This document shows, in pieces, positions 13,933 to 16,173 of a DNA stretch of 16,173 bases. The stretch is from an uncultured Collinsella sp. (GTDB lineage: Bacteria > Actinomycetota > Coriobacteriia > Coriobacteriales > Coriobacteriaceae), in contig CABUVB010000025.1 of assembly GCA_902494815.1 (NCBI GenBank), positions 1 through 16,173 of the forward strand, in the 5' to 3' direction. The position numbers and the translations under genes were made by a program. Under the pieces are notes generated by a model that saw only the letters and a list, made by a program, of their open reading frames with translations, did no database searches and was not told the DNA's origin. Numbering within the stretch: the first letter of the stretch is position 1; each line of letters starts with the position of its first letter.

Positions 13933-15900
13933 ATGGAACAGAGGGTCCTCGGGGGAAGATACCTCCTCAAGGATAAGGTGGGGACGGGCGGTATGGCGAC
14001 CGTCTTCCGTGCACAGGATCAGGTCCTCGACCGCACGGTTGCCGTCAAGATCATGCTGCCGCAGTATGCCGGCGACGCCACCTTCGCCGCCCGCTTTAAG
14101 CAGGAGGCCCAGGCAGCTGCCGGCCTGTCCTCCCCCTATATCGTGGGCGTCTACGACTGGGGCAAGGACGGCGACACCTATTACATCGTCATGGAGTACC
14201 TGCGCGGTACCGACCTTAAGAGCGGCATCAAGAGCCACGGCGCCCTCGATCCCAAGAAAGTCGCGCAAATCGGCTCGCAGATCAGCTCCGCGCTTTCGGT
14301 CGCGCACAAGCACGAGATCATCCACCGCGACATTAAGCCGCAAAACATCATGGTGCTGCCCGACGGCAACATCAAGGTCATGGATTTTGGCATCGCGCGC
14401 GCCAAGAACAGTCATCTCACGCAGGACAACAACGTGCTGGGCACCGCCCACTACGTGAGTCCCGAGCAGACCCGCGGTCAGGACCTCGGCCCCACCTCGG
14501 ATATCTATTCGCTGGGTGTCGTCATGTACGAATGCGCCACCGGCCGTGTACCCTTTGACGGCGACGACGCCATCTCGGTCGCGCTCAAGCAGGTCAACGA
14601 GCTCCCCATCCCGCCGAGCCAGATCAACTCCGGCGTCGATGCCGATCTGGAGCGCATCATCCTCAAGTGCATGGAGAAGGACCCGGCAAACCGCTTCCAG
14701 ACGGCCGACGAGCTGCGCCAGGTGCTCAACAGCTACCTGTCCGGCCGAGCCGTCAACGTCTCGGAGCCCACGCGCATCATCGGTGCCGCCGGCGACCTGG
14801 GTGCCACCAAGACCCGCGAGCTTTCCGACTCAACGCGCGCTATGGTTCGTCCCGTCTCGGGCGTGAGCGGTCAGAACACCGCCCGTAGCGCTGTCTCGGG
14901 CTCCACGGGCTCCTATGAGGTCGAGAAGCCTAAGTCCAACAAGAACAAGATCATCGCCGCCGTGATTGCCGCCGTCGCCGTAATTGGTGTTGTAGTGGCC
15001 TTTGCCACAGGCATGTTTAGTGGCGAACAGGTCACGGTGCCCGACGTGCTGGGCAAGGACCAGGAAACCGCTATTGAGCTGATCAAGGAAGCCGGCCTTG
15101 AGGTTGGCACCGTCGACCAGAGCTACAACGACGATGTCGACGAGGGAAAGGTCGCCGAGCAGACCCCCAACGGCAACACCAAGAAGGCCAAGGGCACGAG
15201 GGTGAACCTGGTAATCTCCAAGGGCCCTAAGCCCTCCGAGAAAGTTGAGGTTCCGCAGCTCCTCGGCTTGACCAAGGACCAGGCCGAGGCTGCGCTGGCA
15301 AGCGTGGGCCTGAAGGGCAGCGCTTCGGAGGAAGCCAATGAGGCCGAAGAGGGCCAGGTCTTTGAGCAGAGCACTGCTGCCGGCAAGGAGGTCGAGAAGG
15401 GCACGACCATCTCGTACAAGGTCTCTGGCGGCCCGGACACCACCTCGGTGCCCGATCTGACCGACATGACCGAGGCCCAGGCGCGCAACGCTCTCGACAT
15501 GGCTGGCTTTGGCGTCGACGTGAGCTACCAGGAAAACGACTCGGTTACCGAGGGCACCGTAATTAGCTGGAACCCCAGCGGCAAGCAGAAGCCCGGTGCC
15601 ACGATCACCGTCGTCATCGCCAAGAAGTCCGGCAAGGCCAGCGTCCCGGGCAACCTGTACGGCAAGAGCATCTCCGCCGCCGTCACCGCGCTCAACAACG
15701 CCGGTTTCTACAACATCGCATTCTGCGATCAGAACGGCAACCCTGTGAGCGGCAACGAAAACGCCACCGTTACGGGTGTCTCCCCCACCGGCAAGCAGTC
15801 CACCGACAGCACGATTACGCTGACGGTCGCACTTTCGGGCTCGGGTTCGAGCTCGGGTTCGGGCTCGGGCACGGGCAACGATTCCGGTACGACCAACTAG
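13933..15900 (+). CDS. pknB: PknB-type Ser/Thr kinase with four PASTA repeats
   Basis: The product is 655 residues from the ATG at 13933, which has AGGAG (13923-13927) five bases upstream. An ATG at 13918 lies before that site and is not preferred. The kinase domain (about 10-275) has GTGGMATV (17-24), VAVK (K39), HRDIKPQN (131-138), DFG (151-153), and an activation loop ending GTAHYVSPEQ. A juxtamembrane linker rich in Ser/Thr/Arg leads to one membrane helix (about 340-363). Four PASTA repeats follow: about 367-433, 438-502, 505-567 and 570-637. The fourth is the most divergent. The tail is a Ser/Gly repeat. PASTA domains bind muropeptides or lipid II, so this kinase is the likely wall sensor controlling growth and division. 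It is separated from the fusion gene by 132 bases. This is more than elsewhere in the operon, so a separate promoter is possible, though I could not identify one. Confidence 0.96.
   Translation: MEQRVLGGRYLLKDKVGTGGMATVFRAQDQVLDRTVAVKIMLPQYAGDATFAARFKQEAQAAAGLSSPYIVGVYDWGKDGDTYYIVMEYLRGTDLKSGIKSHGALDPKKVAQIGSQISSALSVAHKHEIIHRDIKPQNIMVLPDGNIKVMDFGIARAKNSHLTQDNNVLGTAHYVSPEQTRGQDLGPTSDIYSLGVVMYECATGRVPFDGDDAISVALKQVNELPIPPSQINSGVDADLERIILKCMEKDPANRFQTADELRQVLNSYLSGRAVNVSEPTRIIGAAGDLGATKTRELSDSTRAMVRPVSGVSGQNTARSAVSGSTGSYEVEKPKSNKNKIIAAVIAAVAVIGVVVAFATGMFSGEQVTVPDVLGKDQETAIELIKEAGLEVGTVDQSYNDDVDEGKVAEQTPNGNTKKAKGTRVNLVISKGPKPSEKVEVPQLLGLTKDQAEAALASVGLKGSASEEANEAEEGQVFEQSTAAGKEVEKGTTISYKVSGGPDTTSVPDLTDMTEAQARNALDMAGFGVDVSYQENDSVTEGTVISWNPSGKQKPGATITVVIAKKSGKASVPGNLYGKSISAAVTALNNAGFYNIAFCDQNGNPVSGNENATVTGVSPTGKQSTDSTITLTVALSGSGSSSGSGSGTGNDSGTTN
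15835..15876 (+). repeat. Hexamer repeat coding the Ser/Gly tail of PknB
   Basis: Seven consecutive hexamers of the form TCGGGY (one TCGAGC, the last ACGGGC) encode alternating Ser-Gly residues, with Ser-Ser and Thr-Gly at the imperfect units, from residue 635. Such a tract is prone to length change by slippage. In-frame gain or loss of units would alter only the flexible extracellular tail. Confidence 0.75.
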
Positions 15901-15950
15901 TCGCCGCCCCACCGCTCATTACGGCTCTCGCCGCAAACATATTCGCTCAC

Positions 15951-15990
15951 AGGCGCCCGCTTGCTTCCCCAGCAAGCGGGCGCTTTCTTT
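15951..15990 (+). terminator. Intrinsic terminator of the kinase/cell-wall operon
   Basis: GCGCCCGCTTGCT (15953-15965) and AGCAAGCGGGCGC (15971-15983) form a perfect 13-bp stem with loop TCCCC. The stem is followed by TTTCTTTA. It lies 50 bases after the pknB stop and is the strongest terminator in the window. Confidence 0.93.
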
Positions 15991-16017
15991 ATCTGAAGCA
16001 GCAAATACTACGGCATG

Positions 16018-16045
16018 CCTTAAACCAAAAGAGCCCGGCACCGTA
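16018..16045 (+). repeat. Direct repeat, copy 1
   Basis: These 28 bases recur at 16146-16173 with two A/G differences (16023/16151 and 16028/16156). The repeat period is 128 bases. The repeat covers the left arm of the hairpin at 16030-16060 and its AT-rich flank. Confidence 0.85.
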
Positions 16046-16060
16046 ACGGTACCGGGCTCT
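16020..16060 (-). terminator. Leftward-facing terminator hairpin
   Basis: AGAGCCCGGCACCG (16030-16043) and CGGTACCGGGCTCT (16047-16060) pair over 14 positions with one C-A mismatch and loop TAA. On the minus strand the stem runs into TTTGGTTTAA, while the plus-strand side (ATATTCCTCT) is a poorer U-tract. It would stop transcription arriving from beyond the right edge, opposite to the kinase operon. Confidence 0.75.
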
Positions 16061-16067
16061 ATATTCC

Positions 16068-16157
16068 TCTGGTGCCCCCGGGCGGATTCGAAAACTCCCC
16101 CCGCGGGGAAATTGGTGACGCGGGTGTCGACGGCTCGAATCCTGCCCTTAGACCAGA
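16068..16157. repeat. Imperfect palindrome with tRNA 3'-end-like sequence
   Basis: TCTGGT (16068-16073) faces ACCAGA (16152-16157), and GGATTCGA (16084-16091) faces TCGAATCC (16135-16142). The latter pair is extended by GGGC and GCCC with a one-base bulge. Between them lies the 10-bp palindrome CCCCGCGGGG (16099-16108). On the minus strand, 16092-16070 reads TTCGAATCC...GGGGGCACCA, like the T-loop, acceptor strand and CCA of a tRNA. The matching T-stem, D-arm, anticodon arm and 5' acceptor strand are missing, so this is not an intact tRNA. It could be a tRNA remnant, an attachment-site scar, or part of a repeated intergenic element. Confidence 0.5.
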
Positions 16158-16173
16158 AGAGCCCGGCACCGTA
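16146..16173 (+). repeat. Direct repeat, copy 2, cut by the window edge
   Basis: This matches 16018-16045 at 26 of 28 positions and ends in the left arm of the same hairpin. The right arm would lie just beyond the window, so a second leftward terminator is probable. Confidence 0.8.

Noticed and set aside
14830..15912. 360-codon minus-strand frame over the PASTA region
   Set aside because: It is antisense to PknB; the Leu/Gly/Val-rich composition comes from reverse reading of the PASTA codons.
16068..16157. Functional tRNA gene at the right edge
   Set aside because: T-loop-like sequence and a CCA are present, but no pairing T-stem, D-arm, anticodon arm or 5' acceptor strand could be assembled on either strand.
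1..16173. CRISPR array, insertion sequence or prophage genes
   Set aside because: There are no regularly spaced direct repeats, no transposase or integrase motifs and no phage structural genes. The only direct repeat is the two-copy terminator unit at the right edge.

Overview
The window is high-GC DNA from an actinobacterium, and a coriobacterium such as Collinsella fits best. The reasons are the actinobacterial cluster of Ser/Thr kinase, FHA proteins, PP2C phosphatase, SEDS glycosyltransferase and penicillin-binding protein, and the frequent use of TTT for Phe despite the high GC. The genus is an inference; no 16S or other marker is present.

Left part (1-4715), mostly minus strand. The start of a membrane-anchored or secreted protein gene runs off the left edge. 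Next to it is the recombination/replication set dnaX, ybaB and recR, all on the minus strand. A plus-strand gene of lower GC (1722-2195, small membrane protein of unknown function) sits between dnaX and ybaB, so the commonly contiguous dnaX-ybaB-recR operon is split. ybaB and recR remain 15 bases apart.

Middle (4716-5695). A two-span membrane protein with a YcxB-like domain and a lysine-rich tail is read divergently from dnaX. A candidate extended -10 promoter (5585-5615) then precedes the main operon.

Right part (5696-15900), plus strand. A tightly packed operon encodes: a polytopic membrane Ser/Thr kinase with a non-RD catalytic loop; FhaA (DUF3662 + FHA); FhaB (TM + FHA); a PP2C phosphatase of PstP type with a long disordered N-terminal extension and one membrane span; a single 956-residue polypeptide that fuses a RodA/FtsW (SEDS) glycosyltransferase to a class B penicillin-binding protein; and, after a 132-base gap, a PknB-type kinase with four extracellular PASTA repeats. 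By analogy with the mycobacterial fhaA-fhaB-pstP-rodA-pbpA-pknA-pknB locus, the kinases would sense the cell wall and phosphorylate partners, the FHA proteins would bind phosphothreonine, the phosphatase would reset the system, and the SEDS-PBP fusion would build peptidoglycan. Three departures from that layout stand out: the fusion, no pknA between the PBP and pknB, and the odd kinase at the head of the operon.

Right edge (15901-16173). A strong intrinsic terminator ends the operon. Beyond it is a different structure: a leftward-facing terminator hairpin, an imperfect palindrome with tRNA 3'-end-like sequence, and the beginning of a second copy of the same hairpin cut by the window edge.
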